Shown in pieces: positions 19,481-27,987 of a stretch of DNA of 38,934 nucleotides (positions within the stretch are counted from its first letter, which is position 1; each line of letters starts with the position of its first letter). The DNA is taken from assembly GCA_011049455.1 (NCBI GenBank), contig DSBL01000077.1, positions 1 through 38,934 on the forward strand, read 5' to 3'. The translations under genes were made by a program, and so were the position numbers. Origin of the DNA: Desulfonatronum sp. (lineage in GTDB: Bacteria; Desulfobacterota; Desulfovibrionia; Desulfovibrionales; Desulfonatronaceae). Under the pieces are notes generated by a model, which was not told where the DNA came from, did no database searches, and saw only the letters and a list, made by a program, of their open reading frames with translations.

Positions 19481-20734
19481 TTATTCCAGCAATTCCTGCT
19501 GGTGCAGAAAGGAGAAGAGCGAAATTCTCCGGCCCTTGAGGCCGAGTTTGCGGCGGATGTTCTTGCGGTGGGTCTGGATGGTGTCAAAGGAGGCGTTGAG
19601 CAGTTCGGCAATGTCCTTGGTGGCGCTGCCAAGGCGGATCAGTTTGCAGATTTCGATTTCCCGCGGGGTCAGTCTGATGAGCAGGGGAGACATGCCCTTG
19701 GATGATCCGGCGGTCATTTCCTGGAGGCGTTCCTGGATCATTGTCTTGAGCGTGTTGCGCAGCTCCGGTGAGGCTTCTGAAGCCATGCGGTCCAAGGCCG
19801 GAAGAAAATCCTCCCGAATCTCCCGGAGCACTTCCCGGCGCACCTCGCGTTTTTCTTTTTCCGTGGAGCGGACCACGTTGCGCAATGCCAGGTTCATCCC
19901 TTCCACTTCTGCTTTCTTGCGGCGCAGGCCTTTCTCCAAAAGCGTCCGTGCGGTCAGATCCCGCAGAGCCAAATGGAACAGGGCAAAGCCTTCCAGGTCA
20001 ATGCGCCAGAGCGTGGCTTCCACGGGCCGTTCAATTTTTCCGGTGGTCAGACAGGTCCTGCGGGAGGTCCATCGGGCGCCGTCTTTCAAGGTGGAGAACC
20101 TTTTTTCCACCTTTTTCCAGTCCTGGGAACTGAACAGGGTTTTGGCTTCCCGTCCGTACAGCCCCAGTTTTTCGGGGTCCAGCAGCTCCGACGCCATGGG
20201 GTTGGCCGCGTATACAAGGTGGTCTTCACACAGCAAAAGCATGGCGTCCTGAACCCCGTCGAACATGGCGCCAAACAACTGGATGGAATTTTCCAGAGCC
20301 TGGATGTTTTCCCCGATGCGTTCTTTATAAGAGTCGCGAAGTTTCTGCAGGGATTTGATGTTCGTGGCCAGGACGACAAAGCCATTTGGCGAAAAAAAGG
20401 TCGGCAGCGGAATGATCCGCAGGATCCATGCGCCCTTGCCGCTGGGGGAGGAAACTCTGTGGACGCGGTTTACGGGATAGCGGGCCAAGGTTTGATTCAA
20501 ATCCTCGGTTTTCAGATTCAATACGTTCCAGAAAGGTTGGCCCACCGGATTTTTTGGAAATTCGTCAGGACCACTGGCGTTGCTCGCCAACACCGTGCCC
20601 AATGGATCGGCAAACAGCACGTGGTCACTGAAAGCTCTCACAACAGTGGACAGTTCACCGGAAAAGCGTGTTCGGCCAGGTGCGGGCTGCGTCACCGGGG
20701 CGCTGCGTCGGGAAGAGCCTGTGTTGCCTGTCAT
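19481..20734 (-). CDS. PAS-domain LuxR-family transcriptional regulator
   Basis: A 417-residue cytoplasmic regulator with no receiver or membrane segment. PAS-like sensory regions cover about 25-130 and 140-255, the second with YAANPMASELLDPEKLGLYGR. A charged helical, probably coiled-coil, stretch rich in K, E and R lies at about 260-330. The C-terminus is a LuxR/GerE helix-turn-helix: LTPREIEICKLIRLGSATKDIAELL, then DTIQTHRKNIRRKLGL. This layout is common in deltaproteobacteria and activates or represses nearby genes in response to a ligand bound by PAS. It lies between the tandem KamA-like gene (52 bases upstream) and kamA (downstream), so it probably controls this cluster. The signal is unknown; osmotic state or lysine level is a guess. 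The ATG at 20734 has only a weak ribosome site. Confidence 0.85.
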   Translation of the reverse strand: MTGNTGSSRRSAPVTQPAPGRTRFSGELSTVVRAFSDHVLFADPLGTVLASNASGPDEFPKNPVGQPFWNVLNLKTEDLNQTLARYPVNRVHRVSSPSGKGAWILRIIPLPTFFSPNGFVVLATNIKSLQKLRDSYKERIGENIQALENSIQLFGAMFDGVQDAMLLLCEDHLVYAANPMASELLDPEKLGLYGREAKTLFSSQDWKKVEKRFSTLKDGARWTSRRTCLTTGKIERPVEATLWRIDLEGFALFHLALRDLTARTLLEKGLRRKKAEVEGMNLALRNVVRSTEKEKREVRREVLREIREDFLPALDRMASEASPELRNTLKTMIQERLQEMTAGSSKGMSPLLIRLTPREIEICKLIRLGSATKDIAELLNASFDTIQTHRKNIRRKLGLKGRRISLFSFLHQQELLE

Positions 20735-20786
20735 GCTGTTTCAGAAGATCCTGGAGAGTGGGGCGGCTTGCATTGGATTTTTGGAA

Positions 20787-23252
20787 TCACGCATTGCCAT
20801 GGCCAAGGAAAAAGGCCGGATTGGTGCGCACGGTCATGCCCATCACCGGGACCACCGGGCGGCCATGTTCTTCCCTGGCTCCCCCGGGCCATGAAAAATC
20901 CGGATACATACGTTGAAAGAGCTTTTTGGCGTAAGGCCCAAGGCGCATGAAAACCCGCTTGTCTTCGGTCTGCACGATGCGCGCGTTGAGATTGAAATCC
21001 GCGTCCCCGAGCACTGTTTTGACCACGTACAAGGGCACTTCCCGACCGCTTTCGTGGCGGCGCAGATGCGTGGCGATGTCGATCACCGTGGCGGCGTCGA
21101 TGGGTTGGTCCGCGTTCCATTTATCCTGGACGGGCAGTCCGGCCACGTAGAGGTTTTGCAGCTCGATGCCGATCTGGCGGCAGTTGTAGCAGATGCGCTT
21201 CATTTCCTCGGGCGAGTCGTTGATCCCGGCCAGCAGAACAATATTGTTGTAGACCGTGACGCCGCAATTGATCAGCCGGCGGATGATCTCGCCGTGCACC
21301 AGACGAAATTCGCTGGAATGGACGAACTGGGTTTCCAGCTCCAGGCGGGTCGGGGCGGCCGGGTCAAGGGCGTTCAGGACAGTGAGTTCAGCGATCACCT
21401 CATCGGTGAAGGCTTCGGGTTCGTAGGCGAACATCAGGCTGCGCACGCGCAACGCCGTCACATGGGCGATGTCTTGCAGGGCGACGGCGAAGTCGCGGAC
21501 CGCGGGCAGATAGTCGAGGATCCGGCCTTCAGCTGCCAGCACCACATCCGTGATGTCCGTGTTGTTGCGGATATAGTCCACAATGGCCGGCAGCTGGTCG
21601 TGCGCGGCAACGTCCACCTCGGCCTGGGCCAGGTGCGTGCGCTGCACCCAGGCCAGACCGGTGGGCACGATGCTTTGCAGAATGCGTGAATCCCGGCGAA
21701 TGATTTCCTGGACCCGGCTCAAGGCATCCGGGTCGAAATCGCTTACGGGCGGGGCGGGTTCCGAAAGGCGGCCAAGGTAGAGGGAGTCGTCCCCGATTCC
21801 GGCCATGAACAGGGTGTCCAGCGTGCCCCCTGGGTCGACCCTGCTGGTTTCCAGGGCAAAGCGCGGGGCGAATTCCCTGAAATACTGCTCAGTATACGGG
21901 GTGCGGAGCCAAAGCATTTCCGGATCATCCCGGCTTTGTTCCACAGCCCAGCCGCTGGTGTTCCAGTCGATCTTGCCGATTCTTGTGGCCGTGCAGAAGA
22001 TGGGCATGGCCCGATCCGGGAGGTGGCCGCGCAGATGGGCCGAGGCGGCGTGTCCGACCGAAAGGGGGGTCCAGTAGATGTTGTTGCCCTGGATGGGACT
22101 GCATGGAATATAGACGTAATGCAGCTCCGAGCCCACGGCTCGCAACTGGGCGTACAACCGGGTCAGTTCCTCGCCGCTGTCGTTGCAGTCCTTTAAAAAC
22201 GGGGTCTGGGTGTACACGCTCACCCCGCCGCGCACCAGCCTGGCAATAATCTCCAGGCTGTGATGGGAAATCTCGTCCGGATGGATGAAGTGGGTGGCGA
22301 TCTCGATTTTCTTGCCGGTTTTTTGCAGGTCCCGGTTCCGGTGGATCAAATAGTTCAGCCAGAACTCCTTTCGGGCGAAGAACAGGGAAGGATAGTAGGA
22401 GATGCACCGGGAGGCGATGCGGATGGTCTGGATGTGCGGGATGGCGGCCAATCCGGCCACGGCGCAAGTCAGGGTGGTTTTGTTCATCAGCGGTTCCCCG
22501 CCGGTGAGCACGATTTCCTTGATCCGGGGGGAGGCCGCTATGTAATCCAGAGCCTTTTGCACGTCCTTCACCGTGGGCGCGGCCTGGTTGCGGCAGTCCT
22601 TGTGCTTGCGGAAACAGAATCGGCAGTAAACCGGGCAGCTCATGTGCAGCACGAAGATGGGCCGGTTCTGGTACATTTGTTCCAGCAGACCCTGATGAAA
22701 CTGACCGATCCAGGTGTTTTTAAGGCCGGTTTCATCCAGCTCCTGGACAAAGGGCATGAACTGATAGGCCACGTGGCGGGAGAGCCGGGCCTGGCGCAGG
22801 ACATGACGGGACAGTCTGACCGGGTAGGTGTCGATGACGGTTTGCAGGTCCTCGCGTTCGGCCTGGGGAACGACGGTGTTGGTCAATTCCTCGTACTGCC
22901 GCACGCTGCGCACCGTGACAAACCCGTCCCCGGGCAGGACGACTTCCAGAAGGGCCAGAACGAACCGTTCAGGCAGCGCAATGCCGGATACGGCCACTTC
23001 GGTTTGTCCGTCGTGGCGCAGCACGGCCACTTGATCCAGGACATTCTTAAAAAAGGAGGCTTCATTTTTTTCGCAGGCGCGCAATAGGTTTCCGAACCGA
23101 TCCCCGTCCCGGATCACGGCGTAAAAATTCCTGCCCAGAAAAAACTCCGCGCCCCACTGCTGGAGAAAATCGATTGCCCGGGAACGCAACTGTTCCAGGG
23201 GAACCTCAACGCGTTGCCCGGAAGGGACGAATCGAACTGAAAATGTTTTCAC
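20787..23252 (-). CDS. Tandem KamA-like radical SAM protein with degenerate second half
   Basis: An 821-residue protein I cannot assign to a characterised enzyme. Residues 1-120 are an unrecognised N-terminal domain. Residues 140-460 resemble the lysine aminomutase fold: SCPVYCRFCFRKHKD carries C206, C210 and C213, GGEP is at 251-254, and IGKID (K427) aligns with the PLP-lysine region, though the GGGGK motif and substrate aspartates are absent. Residues 530-780 repeat the same fold: VVLAAEGR matches IVLTGGEP, ETQFVHSSEF matches ATHFIHPDEI, and NNIVLLAGINDSPEEM matches TQTPFLKDCNDSGEEL. The three cluster cysteines are lost; the segment reads GLAWVQRTHLAQAEVD. So it is one active-looking and one dead-looking half in a single chain. 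It starts at a GTG at 23252 and precedes the regulator and kamA. An aminomutase-like or regulatory partner role is inference. Confidence 0.8.
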   Translation of the reverse strand: MKTFSVRFVPSGQRVEVPLEQLRSRAIDFLQQWGAEFFLGRNFYAVIRDGDRFGNLLRACEKNEASFFKNVLDQVAVLRHDGQTEVAVSGIALPERFVLALLEVVLPGDGFVTVRSVRQYEELTNTVVPQAEREDLQTVIDTYPVRLSRHVLRQARLSRHVAYQFMPFVQELDETGLKNTWIGQFHQGLLEQMYQNRPIFVLHMSCPVYCRFCFRKHKDCRNQAAPTVKDVQKALDYIAASPRIKEIVLTGGEPLMNKTTLTCAVAGLAAIPHIQTIRIASRCISYYPSLFFARKEFWLNYLIHRNRDLQKTGKKIEIATHFIHPDEISHHSLEIIARLVRGGVSVYTQTPFLKDCNDSGEELTRLYAQLRAVGSELHYVYIPCSPIQGNNIYWTPLSVGHAASAHLRGHLPDRAMPIFCTATRIGKIDWNTSGWAVEQSRDDPEMLWLRTPYTEQYFREFAPRFALETSRVDPGGTLDTLFMAGIGDDSLYLGRLSEPAPPVSDFDPDALSRVQEIIRRDSRILQSIVPTGLAWVQRTHLAQAEVDVAAHDQLPAIVDYIRNNTDITDVVLAAEGRILDYLPAVRDFAVALQDIAHVTALRVRSLMFAYEPEAFTDEVIAELTVLNALDPAAPTRLELETQFVHSSEFRLVHGEIIRRLINCGVTVYNNIVLLAGINDSPEEMKRICYNCRQIGIELQNLYVAGLPVQDKWNADQPIDAATVIDIATHLRRHESGREVPLYVVKTVLGDADFNLNARIVQTEDKRVFMRLGPYAKKLFQRMYPDFSWPGGAREEHGRPVVPVMGMTVRTNPAFFLGHGNA

Positions 23253-23305
23253 GCAATGCCGCCTTTGGACTTGAAGATGAACAGCCCGTTTCGATCAAAA
23301 AGCTT

Positions 23306-24847
23306 TTATGCAGAGTCTTCTTTTTTGGAAATTTCGGTTTTGCGGGGCCGGCGGCGTTTTTTCCCGGGGCCGGTTTTAGATTTCGCATCCCCGCGGGCCA
23401 TGGACTTCACGCCCTGCATGTCTTTGGGCTTTGCTTCGGGCTGCGGGGCCGCGGTGTTCATGGACTGCTGATAGAACTCGTCCAGGAGCAGGGCCAGCAA
23501 AGAAGCGTTGTCCTCTTCCCGGGCGAATTCGTGGGCCAGAGAGGAAAACCGGGCCGCCCGTTCCTTCTGAATGAAGGACAGCTTGCGGCGCTTGTTTTCC
23601 AGCATCACGGCGATGCGGTTTCCCAGCACGGCAATGACGTCCTCTTCCTCGGGGGCCGGGCGCTCCAGCATTTTGATGTTGAACCGGGCCGCGATGCGGC
23701 CCAGCTCGATTTTTTCCATCAGATCCACCAGGGTGATCACCGTGCCCGACGCCCCGGCCCGGCCCGTGCGTCCGGCCCGATGGATATAGGATTCCGGGTC
23801 CTCCGGGGACTCGAAGAGAAAAACATGGGACAGTCCCGGAATGTCGATGCCCCGGCCGGCCACGTCCGTGGCCACGAGAAAGCGCAGGTTGCCCGCGCGG
23901 ATGCGGGCCAGGACCTGTTCGCGTTTGTTTTGGGAGAGATTGGAGGAAATGTCCTCGGCGTCGAACCCGTATTGCTGAAGCACGGCCGTGACATATTCCA
24001 CGTTGTTCTTGGTATTGCAGAAGATGATCGCGGAGGTGGGGTTTTCCATCTCCAGCAGACGGATCAGGACGCGATCGCGCTGCATGCGCGGGACCACGCA
24101 AAAGACGTGCTCGATCTCGGCGATGTAGATCTGGTCCCCGGACAGCCCCAGAAAAGCAGGTTTATGCAGGAATTCCTCGGCCAGGCGGAGCACGCTTTCC
24201 GGATAGGTGGCCGAGAACATGAACGCGTCCGCCCGCCGGCGCGGCAAATAGCGCTGCAGTTCGCGCATGTCCGGGTAGAAACCAACGGAGAGCATCCGGT
24301 CGGCCTCGTCAAAGATGAGCACCCGCAGATGATCCAGGTCCAAGCTGCGATTGAGCAAGTGGTCCAGGATCCGGCCCGGTGTGCCCACCAGCAGGTGGGC
24401 GCCCTGGCGGAACGCATCGATCTGGGCCTGATACCCGACGCCGCCGTAGACCGGAACCACATGCAATCCGGTGTCTCCGGCCAGCAGCCCGGCCTCCTCG
24501 GCCACCTGGCGAGCCAGTTCACGAGTGGGAACCAGGACCAGGGCCTGGCATTGCGTTTTTTGCGGATCCAGGCGCTGCAAAAGGGGCAGAATGAACGCAC
24601 CGGTCTTGCCGCTGCCGGTGCGGGCCTGGACCATGACGTCCTTTCCGGCCAGCACGTAGGGCATGGCCTTTTGCTGGACCGGCATCAGGTCGGTCCAGCC
24701 GGCCCGTGCACAGGCCTGTTGCAGGGAGGGCGAAAGGCTGTCGAGGGTCAAATCCTGGAGAAGAGGTTCGGTGGGTTGCGTGGTGTCAGTGGTGGTGCTG
24801 GGCGAATTTGCATTGTTCATTGGGTTCATTTTGTTCATTTCATCCAT
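23306..24847 (-). CDS. DEAD-box ATP-dependent RNA helicase
   Basis: A 513-residue cytoplasmic RNA helicase. In order: Q-motif region with MPVQQKAMP, motif I ARTGSGKT, Ia PTRELARQ, GG, Ib TPGRILD, motif II DEAD in IFDEADRML, motif III SAT, and the helicase-C motifs ATDVAGRGIDIPG and HRAGRTGRAG. The tail from about 455 is Lys/Arg-rich with KKRRRPRKTE, which would bind RNA. The N-terminus, MDEMNKMNPMNN, comes from a short repeated DNA stretch with several in-frame ATGs, and no clear ribosome site marks one; 24847 is the longest choice. It could serve ribosome assembly or RNA decay. It lies between purL and the tandem KamA-like gene on the same strand, with gaps of about 50 bases. Confidence 0.92.
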   Translation of the reverse strand: MDEMNKMNPMNNANSPSTTTDTTQPTEPLLQDLTLDSLSPSLQQACARAGWTDLMPVQQKAMPYVLAGKDVMVQARTGSGKTGAFILPLLQRLDPQKTQCQALVLVPTRELARQVAEEAGLLAGDTGLHVVPVYGGVGYQAQIDAFRQGAHLLVGTPGRILDHLLNRSLDLDHLRVLIFDEADRMLSVGFYPDMRELQRYLPRRRADAFMFSATYPESVLRLAEEFLHKPAFLGLSGDQIYIAEIEHVFCVVPRMQRDRVLIRLLEMENPTSAIIFCNTKNNVEYVTAVLQQYGFDAEDISSNLSQNKREQVLARIRAGNLRFLVATDVAGRGIDIPGLSHVFLFESPEDPESYIHRAGRTGRAGASGTVITLVDLMEKIELGRIAARFNIKMLERPAPEEEDVIAVLGNRIAVMLENKRRKLSFIQKERAARFSSLAHEFAREEDNASLLALLLDEFYQQSMNTAAPQPEAKPKDMQGVKSMARGDAKSKTGPGKKRRRPRKTEISKKEDSA

Positions 24848-24893
24848 TTTGCTGATGCGTGGTGTAGCTTATGCAGTTCATTGAATACAACGG

Positions 24894-27884
24894 CTACCAG
24901 TCCAAGGTCGTCTTCCAGGCCGCGGCCAAATCCTCCACCCTTGCGTCGATCAAGGGTTTGTCATGTTGGCATACTCGCAGGACCGGTTCAGCCATCACGT
25001 GACCGATACATCCCAGGTGATGGCCCGTGAACAGGGCTTCAAAGGCCGCGGCCCGGTCCGGGGCCACGCAGACCAGGAGCCTGCCGGCGGATTCGCTGTA
25101 AAGCAGCGTTTCCAAAGAGAGATTTCCTGGGCACGCCGGGGCGGAAGCCAGGTCGACGGCGGCGCCCAGCCGGCCGGCAATGGCCATTTCCGCCAGGGCC
25201 ACGCCCAGACCGCCGTCGGAAAGATCGTGGGCCGCATGGACCAGCCCGGTTTTGATGGCCTGATGCAGGGTCGCATATCTGGTCCGGTTGGCCAGGGCGT
25301 CCACCTGGGGGACCTCGCCTCCGGCCAGCCCCAATTCCGCGGCCAGTTCGCTGCCGCCCAACTCGTTCCTGGTCAGCCCCAAGAGGTAGATCAGGTCACC
25401 GGGAGTTTTGAAGTCCGAGGTGACGCAGGCGGTCACGTCGTCCACCACGCCGATCAGGGAAAAAAGGATCGTGGGGGGCACGGAGATTTTCACGCCGCCC
25501 ACGGAGTAGTCGTTCTTCATGGAGTCCTTGCCCGAGACGCAGGGCACCCCGAATGCCAGGCAGAAATGAGCCAGGGCCTGGTTGGCCCGGACCAGCTGGG
25601 CCAGCTTGAAACGGCCGTCCGGGTTTTTTTCGGACTGCACGGGATCGCACCAGCAGAAATTGTCCACCCCGGCCATGCGTGCGGGGTCCGCGCCCACGGC
25701 CACGGCATTGCGCACAGCTTCATCCACGGCGTTGGCCGTCATCCAGTAGGTGTCCAGGTCGCTGAATTTGGGGCAGATGCCGTGGGAGACCACGAGTCCC
25801 TGATTCGAATCCAGGACCGGACGAAGCACGGCCGCGTCCATGGGGCCGTCGCATTGTGCGCCCATGAGCGGCTTGATCACACTGCCGCCCTGGACCTCAT
25901 GGTCGTACTGGCGAATGATATATTCCTTGCTGCACACGTTGAGCCGGCCCAGCATCCGCTGGAGCAGGCCGGTTTGGTCGGCCTGAACGGGAACAGCCTC
26001 GGCCTGCGTCCGGCTCGGTGCGGGCCAGACGGCCGCAAGGCGCATCTGGGGCGCGCCGTCGTGCAGAAAGTCCATGTCCAGGCAGGCGACCGTACGCTGG
26101 GCAAAGCGCACGTGAAACAGGCCGGAATCCGTAAAGCGGCCCAGGGCCGTGGCTTCCACATCCATGCGCCGGGCCAAATCGAGAAACGTGTCCAGGTGCT
26201 CGGGCGGCACGGCCGCGGTCATTCGTTCCTGGGCTTCGGACAAAAGGATCTCCCAGGGCTTAAGCCCGTCGTATTTCAGCGGCGCCAGGCTTAAGTCCAG
26301 ATCACAGCCGCCGGTATCGCGGGCCATTTCACCCACGGAAGAACTCAACCCTCCGGCGCCGTTGTCCGTGATGGCCCGGTACAGACCCGTGTCCCTGGCC
26401 TGCATCAGGAAATCGTACATCTTGCGTTGGGTGATGGGGTCGCCGATCTGCACGGCCGTGGCTGGCGAGTCCTCATGCAGTTCCTCCGAGGAAAAGGTGG
26501 CGCCGTGGATACCGTCCTTGCCGATGCGGCCGCCGATCATGACTATCGCGTCCCCGACCGCCGCGCTTTTGACATGGCTCGGTCGGCCCTGGATCACGGC
26601 CGGCATGACGCCCACGGTGCCGCAGAAGATCAGCGGTTTGCCCAGGAAGCGTTCATGGAAGACCAAGGAGCCGTTGACCGTGGGGATGCCGGACTTGTTG
26701 CCGCCGTGTTCCACGCCTTCGCGCACTCCCTCCAACACCCGGCGCGGATGCAGCAGGCGCGGGGGCAGGGGCTGGTCGTGAAAGGGAGAGGCCAGGCAGA
26801 AGACGTCGGTGTTGCAGAGCAGGTTCGCGCCCAGGCCGGTGCCCATGGGATCCCGGTTCACACCCACGATGCCGGTCAAGGCCCCGCCGTAGGGGTCCAG
26901 GGCCGAGGGGCTGTTGTGGGTTTCCACCTTGACGCAGACGTTGACGTCCTCGGAAAAGCGGATCACCCCGGCATTGTCCTTGAACACGGACAAACAGAAG
27001 TCGTCGGGTCCCATGCGGCGGCGGAGCAGGGCCGTGGTATCCTGGATATAGGTTTTGTACAGGCTGTTGACGGTTTGAAAAGTGTGTGCGGCCTGATTCT
27101 GGTAGTTGATTTGAGCGTTGAAGATTTTGTGTTTGCAGTGTTCGGACCAGGTCTGGGCCAGGGCTTCCAGTTCCACGTCCGTGGGTTGGGTCGGCAGGCC
27201 CAGGGCAATTCGCGACGCGGCAACGTCCGGCTGCTCGTAGTAGGTGCGGATGGCCTGCATTTCCTCCAGGCTCAGGGCCAGGACCCCGGCCCGGCTGATG
27301 TCCGTCAGCTCCGTGTCGCTGAGGCCGGAGAGGACCACGGTGGCCACGGCGGCGCTGGGTTTGCCCGCGACCTGGGCGGCCTGGGCCGGGAAACCCGGGG
27401 AAACGGCCCACTCTTTCCGACTTTTGTAGGCAAAGCGATGGATCAGTTCATTGGCCAGCAGATCCACGGCGATGCGCCGCACGTCGGCCTCGGTCAGGGA
27501 TCCGGACAGCAGATAACGGGTGGAGGTGTAGACGGCGAAGTCGCGGGGAAGTGGCCTGGACAGGTCCAGGACCATGGCCACGCTTTGGGTCGCGGTGCGT
27601 CCTTCGTTGTCCGTGACCCCGGGGCGGAAGCCCACTTCCAGGGTCCAGTCGAAATCACCGGGCAGGGGATCAAGGGAAGCGACCTGCAAGACCGGGTCGT
27701 CCAGTACGTGCGCCGCCAGGACCTGGCGAATTTGCGCCTCGTCCAGCCCGGCCACGGTGAACACCTTGACCGTGCGCACCTCGCGCAGGCTCAGGCCGAT
27801 TTCGCTGGTGATCTTGCGGCAAATTCGGCGGCCTTGCACGTCCATGATCTGGGGTCGCGGCCCCACTTCCACGCGCCAAAGCAT
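24894..27884 (-). CDS. purL: Phosphoribosylformylglycinamidine synthase, PurS-PurL fusion without glutaminase
   Basis: The fourth step of purine synthesis: FGAR to FGAM using ATP and ammonia from glutamine. The protein has 996 residues. The first 160 or so resemble PurS-like domains (LWRVEVGPRP..., then FDWTLEVGFRPGVTDNEG). The PurL core follows with TWSEHCKHKIF, ETHNSPSALDPYGGALTG and DPMGTG, then a second AIR-synthase-like half with GGLGVALAEMAI. It ends without the glutamine amidotransferase domain of the 1290-residue proteobacterial PurL, so a separate PurQ must supply ammonia; none is in the window. The start at 27884 has CAGGAG upstream; the frame extends to 28298 only as an overlap with the next gene and is not used. 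Confidence 0.93.
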   Translation of the reverse strand: MLWRVEVGPRPQIMDVQGRRICRKITSEIGLSLREVRTVKVFTVAGLDEAQIRQVLAAHVLDDPVLQVASLDPLPGDFDWTLEVGFRPGVTDNEGRTATQSVAMVLDLSRPLPRDFAVYTSTRYLLSGSLTEADVRRIAVDLLANELIHRFAYKSRKEWAVSPGFPAQAAQVAGKPSAAVATVVLSGLSDTELTDISRAGVLALSLEEMQAIRTYYEQPDVAASRIALGLPTQPTDVELEALAQTWSEHCKHKIFNAQINYQNQAAHTFQTVNSLYKTYIQDTTALLRRRMGPDDFCLSVFKDNAGVIRFSEDVNVCVKVETHNSPSALDPYGGALTGIVGVNRDPMGTGLGANLLCNTDVFCLASPFHDQPLPPRLLHPRRVLEGVREGVEHGGNKSGIPTVNGSLVFHERFLGKPLIFCGTVGVMPAVIQGRPSHVKSAAVGDAIVMIGGRIGKDGIHGATFSSEELHEDSPATAVQIGDPITQRKMYDFLMQARDTGLYRAITDNGAGGLSSSVGEMARDTGGCDLDLSLAPLKYDGLKPWEILLSEAQERMTAAVPPEHLDTFLDLARRMDVEATALGRFTDSGLFHVRFAQRTVACLDMDFLHDGAPQMRLAAVWPAPSRTQAEAVPVQADQTGLLQRMLGRLNVCSKEYIIRQYDHEVQGGSVIKPLMGAQCDGPMDAAVLRPVLDSNQGLVVSHGICPKFSDLDTYWMTANAVDEAVRNAVAVGADPARMAGVDNFCWCDPVQSEKNPDGRFKLAQLVRANQALAHFCLAFGVPCVSGKDSMKNDYSVGGVKISVPPTILFSLIGVVDDVTACVTSDFKTPGDLIYLLGLTRNELGGSELAAELGLAGGEVPQVDALANRTRYATLHQAIKTGLVHAAHDLSDGGLGVALAEMAIAGRLGAAVDLASAPACPGNLSLETLLYSESAGRLLVCVAPDRAAAFEALFTGHHLGCIGHVMAEPVLRVCQHDKPLIDARVEDLAAAWKTTLDW

Positions 27885-27987
27885 TCGCTCTGCTCCTGTT
27901 TCTTTTGTATAGGGGTGAGGCGATGTCCCTGCATTGAAAACCGACAGTGTGGGCATCCGGAAACACAAGGGTCTTCTGATGGGTCTC

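Noticed and set aside
23174-25030. 618-codon plus-strand frame
   Set aside because: Antisense shadow of the helicase gene, with no recognisable domains.
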